NCBI RefSeq assembly: GCF_024666525.1
Contig: NZ_CP088294.1
Coordinates: forward strand, 3,720,001 to 3,784,000
DNA from: Pseudomonas sp. J452
Lineage (GTDB): Bacteria; Pseudomonadota; Gammaproteobacteria; Pseudomonadales; Pseudomonadaceae
Reading direction: 5' to 3'
Length of the DNA stretch: 64,000 nucleotides
Shown: in pieces, positions 8,992 to 18,002 of the stretch
Layout: each line of letters opens with the position of its first letter
How positions within the stretch are numbered: the stretch's first letter is position 1
Notes under the pieces: model-generated
Told to the model about the DNA's origin: nothing
Seen by the model: the letters and a program-made list of their open reading frames with translations, nothing else
Database searches by the model: none
Made by a program: the position numbers and the translations under genes

Positions 8992-9828
8992 ATGAGCAAG
9001 CGCACAACGCTGGGTTTCGGTCTTGGTCTACGCAGCGAGTATTACCAGCAGATTCTGGAACAGCGGCCTGCAGTCGACTGGTTCGAGATCATTTCCGAGA
9101 ACTACATGGTGGACGGCGGCAAGGCCCTCTACTTTCTCGACGCGATCAACGAACAGTACCCCTTGGTCATGCATGGGGTATCTCTGTCGATTGGCGGCCC
9201 TCATGTCATAGACATTGATTATTTACGGCAGCTCAAGAGCCTGGCAGACCGCGTCCAGCCCCACTGGATTTCCGATCATTTGTGCTGGAGCCGCGGCAAC
9301 GCCCATCAACTGCACGATCTGCTGCCACTGCCATTTACCCAGGAAAGCCTGCTGCATGTCGCGGCGCGGGTCCGTCTGGTGCAGGATATTTTGGAGCGTC
9401 CACTGGTATTGGAAAACGTCTCCGCCTACATCCAGTGGGAGACCTCGTGCATGAGTGAATCGCAGTTTCTCGCGGAACTGAGTTACCTGACCGGTTGCGA
9501 GTTGCTCCTGGACGTAAACAACGTCTACGTCAGCGCGCGAAACCAGGATTTCGACCCCTGGCAGTTCATCATGGAACTGCCACATGATCGGATTCGCCAA
9601 ATTCACCTGGCAGGCCACAGCAATTATGGGCATTACCTCATCGACACCCATGATCAGCCCATCGCTGATCCGGTTTGGTCGCTCTACAGCAAAGCGCTGA
9701 GCTACCTGGGCCCGACATCGACCTTGATCGAGCGGGACGATCACTTTCCGTCTTTCGAGGAGCTGCTATCCGAGCTGACACATGCGCGTGCTATTGCCCA
9801 TGGCGTGATATCGGGGGCCACCCCTTGA
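8992..9828 (+). CDS. bufB: BufB, MNIO (DUF692) bufferin-modifying enzyme
   Basis: A 278-residue protein of the DUF692 multinuclear non-haem iron oxidase family, a TIM-barrel enzyme that oxidatively modifies cysteines of the precursor in the cytoplasm before export. The family start GLGLRSEYY and the metal-ligand motifs are all visible: MHGVSLSIGG, SDHLCW, ENVS, DVNNVYVS, HLAGH, DTHDQP and IERDD. The start at 8992 follows GGAG and places the family N-terminus correctly. An in-frame ATG at 8944 overlaps the bufA stop and would add 16 unlikely residues. The 3' end overlaps bufC. Confidence 0.92.
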   Translation: MSKRTTLGFGLGLRSEYYQQILEQRPAVDWFEIISENYMVDGGKALYFLDAINEQYPLVMHGVSLSIGGPHVIDIDYLRQLKSLADRVQPHWISDHLCWSRGNAHQLHDLLPLPFTQESLLHVAARVRLVQDILERPLVLENVSAYIQWETSCMSESQFLAELSYLTGCELLLDVNNVYVSARNQDFDPWQFIMELPHDRIRQIHLAGHSNYGHYLIDTHDQPIADPVWSLYSKALSYLGPTSTLIERDDHFPSFEELLSELTHARAIAHGVISGATP

Positions 9829-10619
9829 GCCTGATCACTCAACAGGCTGCATTGGAAGCCTATCTGACGGATGAAGGTGCCCTCCCCTCGGACGCGCTTC
9901 TGGGGCAGATCCGAAGCAGCACAGCGCTGAGTGCCCTAGAAGGCCTGAAGATCTACCACAACGCCTACCGTGCTCGACTGCTGACAGTCCTGCGAGAGGA
10001 CTTCCCGGCTCTACATCAGTGGATGGGCGAAGAATCATTCGAGCAACTCGCAATGGCCTATATCGCAGCCTGGCCTCCACGGCATTTCAGTATTCGCTGG
10101 TTGGGCGAGAGGCTGCCCGAGTTTATTGGCTGTTATGTCGCGGAGCCCCAGCTATCGCCGATGCGCGAGCTCGCAGAACTGGAGTGGGCCTTCACCCTGG
10201 CATTCGACGCACAGGATGCCGAAGCGCTCTCGTTGGAAACCATGAGTAGTTTCTCGGCTGAAGACTGGATCTCGCTCAGGGTTGCCCTGACTCCATCTGC
10301 CAGGTGGCTGCAGTTGCAGTACAACACTCTGGAGTTGTGGAAGGCTGCCAAGTCTGGAGATCTGCCTCCCGCAATCACCCCGCTACCCGCGAATCAAGAC
10401 TGTCTCGTCTGGCGCTATGACCTCGTATGCCAGTACCGGAGCCTGGAGCCAGAAGAGGCGTCAGCATTGAAATTTTTCGTTGAGCGTGGCTCGTTCGCTG
10501 AGCTCTGCGAGTTATTGGGCGCAACACATGGAGAGCAAGCCCCCCTGCAAGCCGCAACTTGGTTGAAATTGTGGGTCGACGAAGGTTTGCTAAAGCGTAA
10601 GGCAACTATTCACGAATGA
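9825..10619 (+). CDS. bufC: BufC, DUF2063 partner of the MNIO enzyme
   Basis: A 264-residue protein whose N-terminal part (about 1-95, including GLKIYHNAYRARLLTVLREDFPAL) is the DUF2063 domain. That domain accompanies DUF692 enzymes and is thought to bind or present the precursor peptide. The start is a TTG at 9825 inside the bufB stop (TTGA), which gives MSLITQQAALEAYL; no ATG lies nearby in frame except one deep inside bufB. The C-terminal half (about 100-264) is typical of the family. Position and coupling argue for one bufABC transcript. Confidence 0.85.
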   Translation: MSLITQQAALEAYLTDEGALPSDALLGQIRSSTALSALEGLKIYHNAYRARLLTVLREDFPALHQWMGEESFEQLAMAYIAAWPPRHFSIRWLGERLPEFIGCYVAEPQLSPMRELAELEWAFTLAFDAQDAEALSLETMSSFSAEDWISLRVALTPSARWLQLQYNTLELWKAAKSGDLPPAITPLPANQDCLVWRYDLVCQYRSLEPEEASALKFFVERGSFAELCELLGATHGEQAPLQAATWLKLWVDEGLLKRKATIHE

Positions 10620-10670
10620 CCCGGAACCTTTAGGCTAGCGACTTCTCTTTGGCCACTCCCGAGCGCGTCT

Positions 10671-10985
10671 ATGACACACCGCATCATTCACTTCAAACAG
10701 CAAGCCTTGCTGGACCCAGAGACCTACCAGGCGATGCTGGCTGACGGCGTCGGCCATTGGGAGGCACTTGTAGGAAAATCCGTCGGAATAGAAGACGAAA
10801 AAGGCCATGAATTCGCCGCATTGAAAAGCTTGTTCAAGCGGAAGCGCTACTCCTATGACGCGCTGGAAATGCGCGAGCCAGGCGATCACTCAAGCTGGCT
10901 TCGCGGCCGAGATGGCGAAGAAGGTATTACTAACGAGGTCACCAGTATCCACGGGCTGAAAGAGCTCTCAGAACTGGAGATTTAG
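10671..10985 (+). CDS. Hypothetical protein downstream of bufABC
   Basis: A 104-residue soluble protein with no signal peptide, membrane helix or recognised domain. It is charged, with a basic centre (LFKRKRYSYD) and an acidic C-terminus (LKELSELEI). It lies 51 bases after bufC on the same strand and may belong to that transcript; no ribosome site stands out. It may be unrelated to copper. The gene ends 20 bases before the convergent HMA gene. Confidence 0.5.
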   Translation: MTHRIIHFKQQALLDPETYQAMLADGVGHWEALVGKSVGIEDEKGHEFAALKSLFKRKRYSYDALEMREPGDHSSWLRGRDGEEGITNEVTSIHGLKELSELEI

Positions 10986-11004
10986 TCGGTCGGCAGGCCA
11001 GCGC

Positions 11005-11205
11005 TCAAGCGCTGACCTGGGCCGCATAACCAAGCTCCTGGATCAGCTCGCGGATCAATTCGGCACTTTCTGTGCTCTCTACCGTGACCTTGCCGGCCAC
11101 CCGATCCACCTCTACGCGTGCGTCCTGATCCAGCGTCTGGATGGCCTTCGTGATTTTGCTGACATAACTGCCACAACCCATCCCCGAAACATTCAGGCTG
11201 AACAT
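11005..11205 (-). CDS. CopZ-like HMA-domain protein with Cys-to-Tyr change
   Basis: A 66-residue single heavy-metal-associated domain. The fold signature MFSLNVSGMGCGSYVSKITKA and the later GKVTVES and LGY motifs match Pseudomonas copper chaperones. The metal site normally reads GMxCxxC; here it is GMGCGSY, so the second cysteine (residue 14) is tyrosine. The codon is TAT, one base from TGT. With one thiolate left, high-affinity Cu(I) binding would be impaired. The start at 11,205 gives the family-length protein, and a CueR-type promoter lies 45-75 bases upstream. Confidence 0.8.
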   Translation of the reverse strand: MFSLNVSGMGCGSYVSKITKAIQTLDQDARVEVDRVAGKVTVESTESAELIRELIQELGYAAQVSA

Positions 11206-11249
11206 CTTTCTCACCTCATTTCGTCCGCGGCTCAAGTTACCGCACAGAC

Positions 11250-11280
11250 AGCATCGACCTTGACACGATGGCAAGGTCAA
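11250..11280 (-). promoter_or_regulatory. CueR-type promoter/operator
   Basis: On the minus strand, TTGACC (-35, plus positions 11275-11280) and GATGCT (-10, 11250-11255) are 19 bases apart. The long spacing is typical of MerR-family activators. The spacer holds the dyad ACCTTG-N9-CAAGGT (11257-11277), the form of CueR sites in front of copper chaperone and copper ATPase genes. It drives the HMA gene. It starts 24 bases beyond the gajB stop, so that gene and the operator are tightly packed. Confidence 0.75.
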
Positions 11281-11303
11281 GTGCGCAAACGCAACAATAA
11301 GGC

Positions 11304-12731
11304 TCAGCCGTTGTTCACAGGCATGAGAATGGGGGTCGATGAACACACCACGACGTGTCTTGCGCCCCTTGTCAGGGCGACATACAGATTCTGAGCGGTC
11401 ATAAGCTCAGGATGCAGAACAACCGAGACATCCGCTTCCAACCCCTTGAGGAGTAATGTGCTGCCTACCGAGCGCCTTCCAATCGGCCTGGCGAGGTGTC
11501 GATTGCGCTCACGCGCTTGAATGGCGGCGCTTAGAAAGTCGGCTGTACCTCCCGCCACAGCTTGCATAGCGGACCGGCAGCAGTGCAGAACTTCCGGTCG
11601 GTACACACGTGCCCCCGGCTGTTCAGCGAGCGCATTGATCACGCGGAGCGCCCGCTCCGGCGTTGGCGCTGCTACGAATGCAATCGCCTCAGCCTCGGCC
11701 TCGGTCGGAGGCGTTCGGGCCCGTCCTGTGCGCAGAGACTCCACACGCGTTCGCAGGTTCGCTGCACCTACCCCTGTCATCACGCTTGAAGCAAACTCAA
11801 TAAGTTGTGCCAGAGCATTGGCACCCTGCAGGTCAAAGTTTCTGGCGAAGCTCACGAGGTCTCTTAGGTCGACGGCTTCGACGGCCATGGCGCCGGGTGT
11901 CTGGCTCGTGAGCTGATGGCGACCTTGCACGTTGATGGAGTCCCCGATGATGAGGACGCCGCCCTGAGCGTTGGGTGCCTCGGTTCTCGCGGCCACTAGC
12001 CGCTGCTGGACTTCGGTACCGGCGTTTAGCTGAACCCAGCGCACTTCCGCCGGAGCCGTGCGCAGATCCACCGGCTGGCCAGCTTGAAGTTGTTGCCGTA
12101 TGGCGAGCAGCCACTGCCCGAGGTTCTCAGCGCCGGCCAGTCGCCAGCGCCACGGAGTCCCCAGTTCTCCCGCTGCCGGGAATTGGGGTAGTACCTCGTT
12201 CGTCCAATGCACCAGTCGGTTGCCACGGAAGCCGAAGATGGCTTGCATTGGATCACCGAGCACGCAGGTCGGAAGCACCTGGGCTAAACCTGAAACGATA
12301 GCGTGCTGGACCACATTGCAGTCTTGGTACTCGTCGACAAGCAACCGCGCGTAGGTGGCACGGAGAGACTGAGCAAGGTGGCCAGCGTGCAGTAACTGCC
12401 TGGCGGCCTCTCGAATTGCAGGGTAGTCAGTGTTGGGCTGGTGGAGCTCCAAGATTTGCGGGTTATGGCCGCTTCGCGCCGGGAACTTGGCGATGAGGCG
12501 CATCGAGAATCCGTCGATGGTGGATACTCGATAGGCGGAGCTAGGGACACCGGCGCGTCTCAGGCGTGCCCGTAAGGCCGCAACGCCTGCGTTCGTATGC
12601 GTTAGTACGAGGATGGGTTTGCTCTGTCTATGCGCGATGAGCGTCTCGGCAATCAATTGCGTTTTTCCACAACCTGCGGGGGCTGTTATGGAGCCACGCT
12701 CGATAGCAAAAAGATCGATCTCAAGGGGCAC
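11304..12731 (-). CDS. gajB: GajB-like UvrD-family helicase (Gabija)
   Basis: A 475-residue superfamily 1 helicase. Walker A is APAGCGKTQ (residues 17-25), motif Ia is LTHTNAGVAALRARL, motif II is LLVDEYQD (131-137) and motif III is GDPMQAIFGFRG. The C-terminal motif VALTRGA (motif VI) is also present. I chose GTG at 12,731, which overlaps the gajA stop by 11 bases; a longer in-frame start would overlap gajA by 95 bases. In Gabija, GajB works with GajA against phage, apparently by sensing nucleotide depletion and DNA ends. The assignment rests on the OLD-nuclease neighbour plus the size of both proteins. Confidence 0.82.
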   Translation of the reverse strand: MPLEIDLFAIERGSITAPAGCGKTQLIAETLIAHRQSKPILVLTHTNAGVAALRARLRRAGVPSSAYRVSTIDGFSMRLIAKFPARSGHNPQILELHQPNTDYPAIREAARQLLHAGHLAQSLRATYARLLVDEYQDCNVVQHAIVSGLAQVLPTCVLGDPMQAIFGFRGNRLVHWTNEVLPQFPAAGELGTPWRWRLAGAENLGQWLLAIRQQLQAGQPVDLRTAPAEVRWVQLNAGTEVQQRLVAARTEAPNAQGGVLIIGDSINVQGRHQLTSQTPGAMAVEAVDLRDLVSFARNFDLQGANALAQLIEFASSVMTGVGAANLRTRVESLRTGRARTPPTEAEAEAIAFVAAPTPERALRVINALAEQPGARVYRPEVLHCCRSAMQAVAGGTADFLSAAIQARERNRHLARPIGRRSVGSTLLLKGLEADVSVVLHPELMTAQNLYVALTRGARHVVVCSSTPILMPVNNG

Positions 12732-14448
12732 TTGTAAACGTCCAGAGCTGATTCGTGACTGCCATGAAGCCCGGGTCGGCGTTCTGTAGAGACGGGCCGA
12801 CGATGTCCCTTGCAACCTCCTGATAGGTTGTCAACGACTTGAACCACCCGCTGTTGCGGATACGAGATGCAGCTCCCAACAGCTCTCGCGTCGCGTGCGA
12901 GTAGCCCTGAATAAGTCTTTCAGCTTTGATGTCATGTAGTGTCACACGTCCTTGGGACTTCGACTGGATGTGTGCGTTCATCAGCTCTGCACCCACTATT
13001 GCTTCGGCTTTCGCCAGAAGTGCATCGAGTGCTTGGTCACTGAGATGGCGGAAGATCTCGTCCTCCAAAGTTAGGCCTGGTCGCCATGTAAGAATTTGTC
13101 CGCCTGCGGCCAAGAATGCTTCAGGGAGCCCCGCGGTCGAAGGCTTGTCGGCGTCTACAAAAACCATCACGCGATAGCCTAGGTTCTGAAGTGCTGTTCC
13201 ACGGATAAGACTGTTATCGGGACTTCCTCCGCCGGCGTCCACATAAGCGCCGCCATGAGCCAGGAATGAGGTAGCGCCAAGACTGACCCACCATTGATCA
13301 AGGCCTCGCGCGAAGCCAACCTCGCTGGCACCCTCGCAAACGATGATGGATTTGGCGAGGAATGCCTCTGGGTCCTTCCGAAGGGTACTTTGTACTTCGT
13401 TGGCCTCCCCAGCGGCCATAACGCTGTGGCGTTGATGCCCAGACCGAACAACGAATAACTGGCTGCCGGACAATTCGCGCAGTGCAACCGGTGAGTGCGT
13501 CGTCATGAAGACCTGCAGCGGAGCGGCAGCGTCCTTTGCGCCCAGGGAGTCCAGGAATCGCATGAGCCGATGAGGTTCAAGCCCATATTCCACCTCATCG
13601 ACAAGAGCTATTGGCGCGGCGCTAGCCGCAGCTCTTTGCAACCCTGCCACTAGTAATCGCGACGAGCCCGTGCCAAGGGAGCGAAGGGGAATGCCTGTTT
13701 CGCTGTGCAGCGCGATGGCCCCCTCGCCAATCGACACAGAGTGTGCGTCAAGTAGTGCCTGCGGCATCGCCCCGACCGAAACGCCGAGCTGTTGTGCTGT
13801 CTGCTGCACGACCTCAAGCGTTTGGGTTAGATGCGTGGCCGCTTGATTTCCAAAGTTCGCTCTTGCCTGCCTGGCTGCGCGCGCGAGTTCGGCACCCAGC
13901 TCCGCGCGTTCATCAGTGAGTCGATTGAGCACCGAGCCACGACTCCACGACAGGTTCGAGCTCGCAAAGCTACCGATGCGGGCGGGTGCTAACGCCGCTC
14001 GCTCTTTCCAGGGAAGGGTGCGCTCAAGCTGCTGCTGTTCCGAGCGCTCAGAGAAAAGCGTCCAAGAGGGCTCCAAATCAGCACCAACTTGCAGAAGCAG
14101 CGTGATGACGGTCTCAAGGCCTGCCCGTGGTTCGTCTTCGATCGCCCCCGTTTCGGGATTGAATCCACGCAAGAACTCGCCGTAGACATCGATGTCCATC
14201 AGAGATGCAGGAAGATCGCCCAGTGTCACGCTGATGGTGATGGGCACTTCGACGTTCAGAGCGAAGAAGTCCATGTCGCCGAACGTGATGCTTCGGCGGG
14301 CACCGAGGCAGAGGTCAATCGCGTCGAGAATGCTGGATTTTCCACTGTCACCCGGACCAATGAGGCAGTTAATTCCGGGGGGCGGCACCCAGTCGAGCGC
14401 CTGGATAGACCGGAAGTTGCTGATTTTCAGTCGGCGAATGCGGGCCAC
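12721..14448 (-). CDS. gajA: GajA-like OLD-family ATPase/TOPRIM nuclease (Gabija)
   Basis: A 575-residue class 2 OLD protein. The ABC-type ATPase half has Walker A GPGDSGKSS (K37), a signature SLGTGSSRLLVAGL near 257-270, Walker B ALVDEVEYGL (281-290) and the H loop TTHSPVAL. The TOPRIM half starts with VCEGASEVGF (E372) and has FVDADKP (D432, D434). Length and layout match GajA, the DNA-cleaving part of Gabija. The start is a GTG with GAGG eight bases upstream. It is followed by the overlapping helicase gene. The pair sits inside the copper cluster, between the HMA gene and the ATPase operon, on the same strand as both. Confidence 0.85.
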   Translation of the reverse strand: MARIRRLKISNFRSIQALDWVPPPGINCLIGPGDSGKSSILDAIDLCLGARRSITFGDMDFFALNVEVPITISVTLGDLPASLMDIDVYGEFLRGFNPETGAIEDEPRAGLETVITLLLQVGADLEPSWTLFSERSEQQQLERTLPWKERAALAPARIGSFASSNLSWSRGSVLNRLTDERAELGAELARAARQARANFGNQAATHLTQTLEVVQQTAQQLGVSVGAMPQALLDAHSVSIGEGAIALHSETGIPLRSLGTGSSRLLVAGLQRAAASAAPIALVDEVEYGLEPHRLMRFLDSLGAKDAAAPLQVFMTTHSPVALRELSGSQLFVVRSGHQRHSVMAAGEANEVQSTLRKDPEAFLAKSIIVCEGASEVGFARGLDQWWVSLGATSFLAHGGAYVDAGGGSPDNSLIRGTALQNLGYRVMVFVDADKPSTAGLPEAFLAAGGQILTWRPGLTLEDEIFRHLSDQALDALLAKAEAIVGAELMNAHIQSKSQGRVTLHDIKAERLIQGYSHATRELLGAASRIRNSGWFKSLTTYQEVARDIVGPSLQNADPGFMAVTNQLWTFTSAP

Positions 14449-14618
14449 GGAGTGTCCTCATGGGTTAACAACGGTCAGTCTCCTACCCGCAGCGGCAACA
14501 GTCCATAGAACCTCAGCGACAGATAGATCAAGTTGGAAACTACCGTACGGCATTTTCCGCTCAGATGCGCTTCGGAATAATCGCCTTGCCGGTGGTATGC
14601 ACCTCGTCCTGTCGGAGC

Positions 14619-16982
14619 CTAGCCGATGTCCGTGGTTTTCAACCTCAGAGCATTGAAAACCACTGAAGCCGAACTGACACTCATAGCCAACGCAGCGATC
14701 AAGGGCGACAGAAGATGCCCTGTCAGTGGGTACAGCAGCCCAGCAGCTAGCGGGATTCCCATAGCGTTGTAGAGGAACGCAAAAGCAAGGTTCTGCCTCA
14801 TGTTCTTCACGGTGGCAACTGACAAGGTGCGTGCTCGCAGGATGCCCATCAGGTCTCCCTTAACCAGCGTCACTTGGGCGCTGTTCATCGCCACGTCGGT
14901 GCCCGTACCCATGGCGATTCCGACGTCGGCCCTGGCCAGAGCCGGTGCATCGTTGATGCCGTCCCCAGCCATGGCCACTCGGCGACCGTCACCTTGCAGA
15001 TCAGCAACTAACTTCTCCTTGTCCTGTGGCTTCACCTCACCATGCACTTCCTCGATTCCTAACTCCTTCGCTACGGCTCTTGCTGTGGTCAGGCCATCAC
15101 CAGTAGCCATGATGACCTTTACGCCCTCGCTTTGAAGTTTAGAGACGGCCTGTAGCGAAGTTGGCTTAATCGGATCGGAAACGGCCAGGAGACCAGCTAG
15201 GCGAGCGTCAACTGCCAGATAGATGATGCTAATGCCTTCCAGGCGCAGTTGCTCGGCACGATCACGCAGCGAGGCAATATCGACGCCCGCCTCCTCCATC
15301 AGCGCTGTATTACCGAGCTGCAGTTGATGGCCATCGACTTGTCCGCGAACACCGATGCCCGAGCCAGACTCGAAGGTGTCCGGCTTCACCAAGGCAAGAC
15401 CTTGGCCACGTGCGTGATCGACAATGGCATGAGCCAGTGGGTGCTCGCTGCCCTGGTCGAGGCTAGCAGCCAAGCGCAGTACCTCGATCGAGTCGAACGA
15501 CCCGACTCCTTCTGCACTATGAAAAACCGGCCGGCCCTCGGTCAGGGTTCCAGTCTTGTCGACGATCAAGGTGTCGATCTTGCACAGGTTTTCGATGGCA
15601 CTGGCATCACGGAATAACACGCCGCTGCTGGCGGCCTTACCAGTCGCGACCATGACCGACATTGGCGTCGCCAAACCCAAGGCGCAGGGGCAAGCAATGA
15701 TCAATACGGCCACGGCATTGATCAGGCCGAAAACCCAGCCTGATTCCGGCCCGAATAGCCCCCAGCCGAAGAACGTCAGGATGGCGATCAGGATCACCCC
15801 AACGACAAAATATCCCGCCACCGCATCTGCCATGCGCTGCATCGGTGCCTTGGAACGCTGAGCTCTCGCCACCATCTGGACAATCTGCGACAGCATGGTT
15901 TCTGCACCGACCTTTTGTGCCTCCATCACCAGGCTCCCATGGGTGTTCATAGTGGCGCCGATAAGGGCATCCCCTGCCCGTTTGGTCACGGGTAGTGGTT
16001 CTCCGGTAAGCATCGATTCGTCGACGGCGCTCTCCCCCTCTAGAACCGTACCGTCCACCGGAACTTTCTCTCCCGGCCGGACACGTAGGTGGTCGCCCTG
16101 ATGGACATGTGTCAGCGGAATATCTTCTTCCTGGCCATCGGGCTTGATGCGCCGCGCAGTCTTGGGTGCCAACCTCAGCAGTGACTTGATGGCTGCCGAA
16201 GTCTGCGAGCGGGCCTTGAGTTCCAGCATTTGGCCCAACAGCGTGAGTGAGATGATCACCGCGGCTGCTTCAAAATAGACGCCGATGCGTCCGTCCTGGA
16301 CAAAGGCCGCCGGAAACCACTGCGGAACCAAGGTAGCGGCCACGCTGTAGAGGTAGGCAGCTGCAGTTCCCAATCCGATGAGCGTCCACATGTTGGGACT
16401 GCGGTGCCGGATGGAGTCAATGCCGCGGGTGAAGAATACCCAGCCACCCCAAAGCGTCACTGGCGTCGCCAGAACCAGCTCAACCCAGTTCTGGGTCGTG
16501 CCATGAAACAGTTGCAAGGAATGGCCAGCCATCGCCAGTACGGTCACGATGACGGTCAACGGTAAGGTCCACCAGAACCGCCGCGAGAAGTCCTTCAGCT
16601 CTGGGTTTTCATCCTCTTCCAGCTCCGGGATGACAGGTTCCAGTGTCATCCCGCAGATCGGGCAGTTTCCGGGAGCCGGTTGACGAATCTCTGGATGCAT
16701 CGGACAGGTGTATTCAGCACTTACGGGTGTCGATGTGGGTGCTGGAGTCACGTGCTGGTGATGCCCACCATGCGACTGATGGCTCATGTACTGATGAGGA
16801 TCTGCTTGGAATTTCTCCAGGCACTTCGCACTGCAGAAACGATAGGCCTTCCCTTCAACGCTCTCGTGGTAAGGGCTATCAGGTTTGACCTCCATGCCAC
16901 ACACCGGGTCGCGCTGGCTCTCGGAGTGAGCGAGCGAGTTATGTGCATGATCCTGGTCATGATGGCAGGAGGTCTTATGCAT
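14619..16982 (-). CDS. copF: Copper-exporting P1B-type ATPase with YHS and HMBD domains
   Basis: A 787-residue heavy-metal P-type ATPase. The His-rich N-terminus is followed by a YHS-like domain ([10 protein letters not shown] ... [10 protein letters not shown]) and a heavy-metal-binding CPMHPEI ... CPICGM motif. The core has the membrane metal site [10 protein letters not shown], the phosphorylation motif DKTGTLTEG, the TGEP loop and the hinge [11 protein letters not shown]. There is no classic HMA domain. It pumps Cu(I), perhaps Ag(I), out of the cytoplasm. The start at 16,982 follows AAGGA; a longer in-frame extension reads into the DUF2933 gene and is unlikely. Five bases separate it from that gene. 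The symbol follows common use for this architecture. Confidence 0.92.
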   Translation of the reverse strand: MHKTSCHHDQDHAHNSLAHSESQRDPVCGMEVKPDSPYHESVEGKAYRFCSAKCLEKFQADPHQYMSHQSHGGHHQHVTPAPTSTPVSAEYTCPMHPEIRQPAPGNCPICGMTLEPVIPELEEDENPELKDFSRRFWWTLPLTVIVTVLAMAGHSLQLFHGTTQNWVELVLATPVTLWGGWVFFTRGIDSIRHRSPNMWTLIGLGTAAAYLYSVAATLVPQWFPAAFVQDGRIGVYFEAAAVIISLTLLGQMLELKARSQTSAAIKSLLRLAPKTARRIKPDGQEEDIPLTHVHQGDHLRVRPGEKVPVDGTVLEGESAVDESMLTGEPLPVTKRAGDALIGATMNTHGSLVMEAQKVGAETMLSQIVQMVARAQRSKAPMQRMADAVAGYFVVGVILIAILTFFGWGLFGPESGWVFGLINAVAVLIIACPCALGLATPMSVMVATGKAASSGVLFRDASAIENLCKIDTLIVDKTGTLTEGRPVFHSAEGVGSFDSIEVLRLAASLDQGSEHPLAHAIVDHARGQGLALVKPDTFESGSGIGVRGQVDGHQLQLGNTALMEEAGVDIASLRDRAEQLRLEGISIIYLAVDARLAGLLAVSDPIKPTSLQAVSKLQSEGVKVIMATGDGLTTARAVAKELGIEEVHGEVKPQDKEKLVADLQGDGRRVAMAGDGINDAPALARADVGIAMGTGTDVAMNSAQVTLVKGDLMGILRARTLSVATVKNMRQNLAFAFLYNAMGIPLAAGLLYPLTGHLLSPLIAALAMSVSSASVVFNALRLKTTDIG

Positions 16983-16987
16983 GCGAT

Positions 16988-17236
16988 TTATTTCCTTTCT
17001 TCGTCCTTGGAAACAGCGGTGCTGCTGGAGTGGGAATGCCCGCCGTGATTGTGGCCAAACAGATGCATCAGCGGGCACAGCAGCAGGATGAGGTACGGCA
17101 GGACCTGCGAAAGATGACCGTAATGCTCACGCGCCACATAGAAGATGCCGATTACGGCCAGCATGATTAGCGAAATACCGATCTTGCTCTTCCAGAAAGG
17201 CGGTTCAGTCGTGCTGGAGTGATGAGTGTGGTCCAT
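16988..17236 (-). CDS. DUF2933 small membrane protein
   Basis: An 82-residue protein of the DUF2933 type. A His-rich N-terminus (MDHTHHSS) is followed by two hydrophobic stretches ([18 protein letters not shown] and [17 protein letters not shown]) and a His-rich tail ([11 protein letters not shown]). The [11 protein letters not shown] segment is the family hallmark. It lies directly before the copper ATPase gene and is surely cotranscribed. The function is unknown; a role in handing copper to or from the ATPase is a guess from context. Confidence 0.8.
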   Translation of the reverse strand: MDHTHHSSTTEPPFWKSKIGISLIMLAVIGIFYVAREHYGHLSQVLPYLILLLCPLMHLFGHNHGGHSHSSSTAVSKDEERK

Positions 17237-17295
17237 GACAATAGCCTCAATTCAATGGCTGTTGGATCAGCATAGGCGGCTCAAGTAAAGCGGAG

Positions 17296-17309
17296 TTGAC
17301 ACGTATCAA
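17296..17309. promoter_or_regulatory. Palindrome upstream of the DUF2933-ATPase operon
   Basis: TTGACACGTATCAA is a 14-base dyad with one mismatched pair. It lies 60 bases before the DUF2933 start and just past the cupredoxin stop at 17,316. It does not match the CopR boxes. It could be an operator for the ATPase operon, which lacks an evident CopR box. Confidence 0.35.
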
Positions 17310-17315
17310 TAGAGT

Positions 17316-17849
17316 TCAGCGTACGGTCACCTTACCGACCATTCCCGATTGATAATGTCCAGGAACATTACAGGCGAATTCCAGATCAGTGGTCTCGGAG
17401 AAGGTCCAAACCAGCTCTTCGCGTGCGCCAGGTCCTACCAGAACACTGTTGGGATCGTCGTGCTCCATGCCGACCATCTTCATGCCGCCCATGGCATGGT
17501 CCATATTGCTCATGACATGCGCTGCAGTCGGGGACAACGTGCCGTTCTGAAACATCGCGGCCATCTCTTTCTGATGCGCGGCATGGGAAGCGGCTTTGCC
17601 AAGGTTGAATTCGTGCAGCAGAGCCCCCTCGTTTTGCAGTACGAAGCGAACAGTCTCGCCCGCCTTGATTTCCATTACCTTGGGTTCAAAAAAGATGTCC
17701 CCCATCCGTACTTCGATGGTGCGGTCTACTGCCTGGCTGTCTCCCGGTTGCCCGATGCTGTCTTTGTTGTGTCCCGGGCTGGCCAGAGCGTTCGCAGTGC
17801 TGACCAGCAAGCCAACGGTGGTGACAATGGATACTGATATGAGCTTCAT
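17316..17849 (-). CDS. Periplasmic cupredoxin-like copper protein
   Basis: A 177-residue exported cupredoxin-domain protein: signal peptide (about 1-24, ending TANALA), then a beta-sandwich. The core has AGETVRFVLQNEGALLHEFNLG (ligand His in LHEFN) and the C-terminal loop FACNVPGHYQSGM with Cys, His and Met in type 1 copper order. An insert (about 95-130) has HAMGGMKMVGMEH, a Met/His cluster. The ATG at 17,849 follows AGGTG; a GTG three codons upstream is possible. It is paralogous to the next gene on the same strand. A CopR-type module may lie at 17,903-17,940. Confidence 0.85.
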   Translation of the reverse strand: MKLISVSIVTTVGLLVSTANALASPGHNKDSIGQPGDSQAVDRTIEVRMGDIFFEPKVMEIKAGETVRFVLQNEGALLHEFNLGKAASHAAHQKEMAAMFQNGTLSPTAAHVMSNMDHAMGGMKMVGMEHDDPNSVLVGPGAREELVWTFSETTDLEFACNVPGHYQSGMVGKVTVR

Positions 17850-17902
17850 GGTGAGCACCTGTGGTAATGAGGAAGGAAACGCCCTGATGCTAAACAGGTG
17901 AA

Positions 17903-17940
17903 GCTGCCGGCACGCTGACGCGAAAAATACATCACAGTAA
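17903..17940. promoter_or_regulatory. Candidate CopR-type module before the first cupredoxin gene
   Basis: ATACATCACAGTAA (17927-17940) matches the copA box at 10 of 14 positions, and GCTGCCGG at 17903 lies exactly 24 bases before it, matching CCTGCCAG at 6 of 8. The offset is the same as in the three stronger modules. It lies 54 bases before the cupredoxin start, close to the 49 bases seen for its paralogue. Confidence 0.45.
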
Positions 17941-18002
17941 GGTTCGTTAGATTGGTGCTACCCAGAACCGTGGCTAACGGGTAGCACCGCTCCGCCGTCG
18001 AT

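Noticed and set aside
12732..12815. Longer gajB start overlapping gajA by 95 bases
   Set aside because: The GTG at 12,731 gives an 11-base overlap and a GajB-like length; the extension has no helicase-like sequence.
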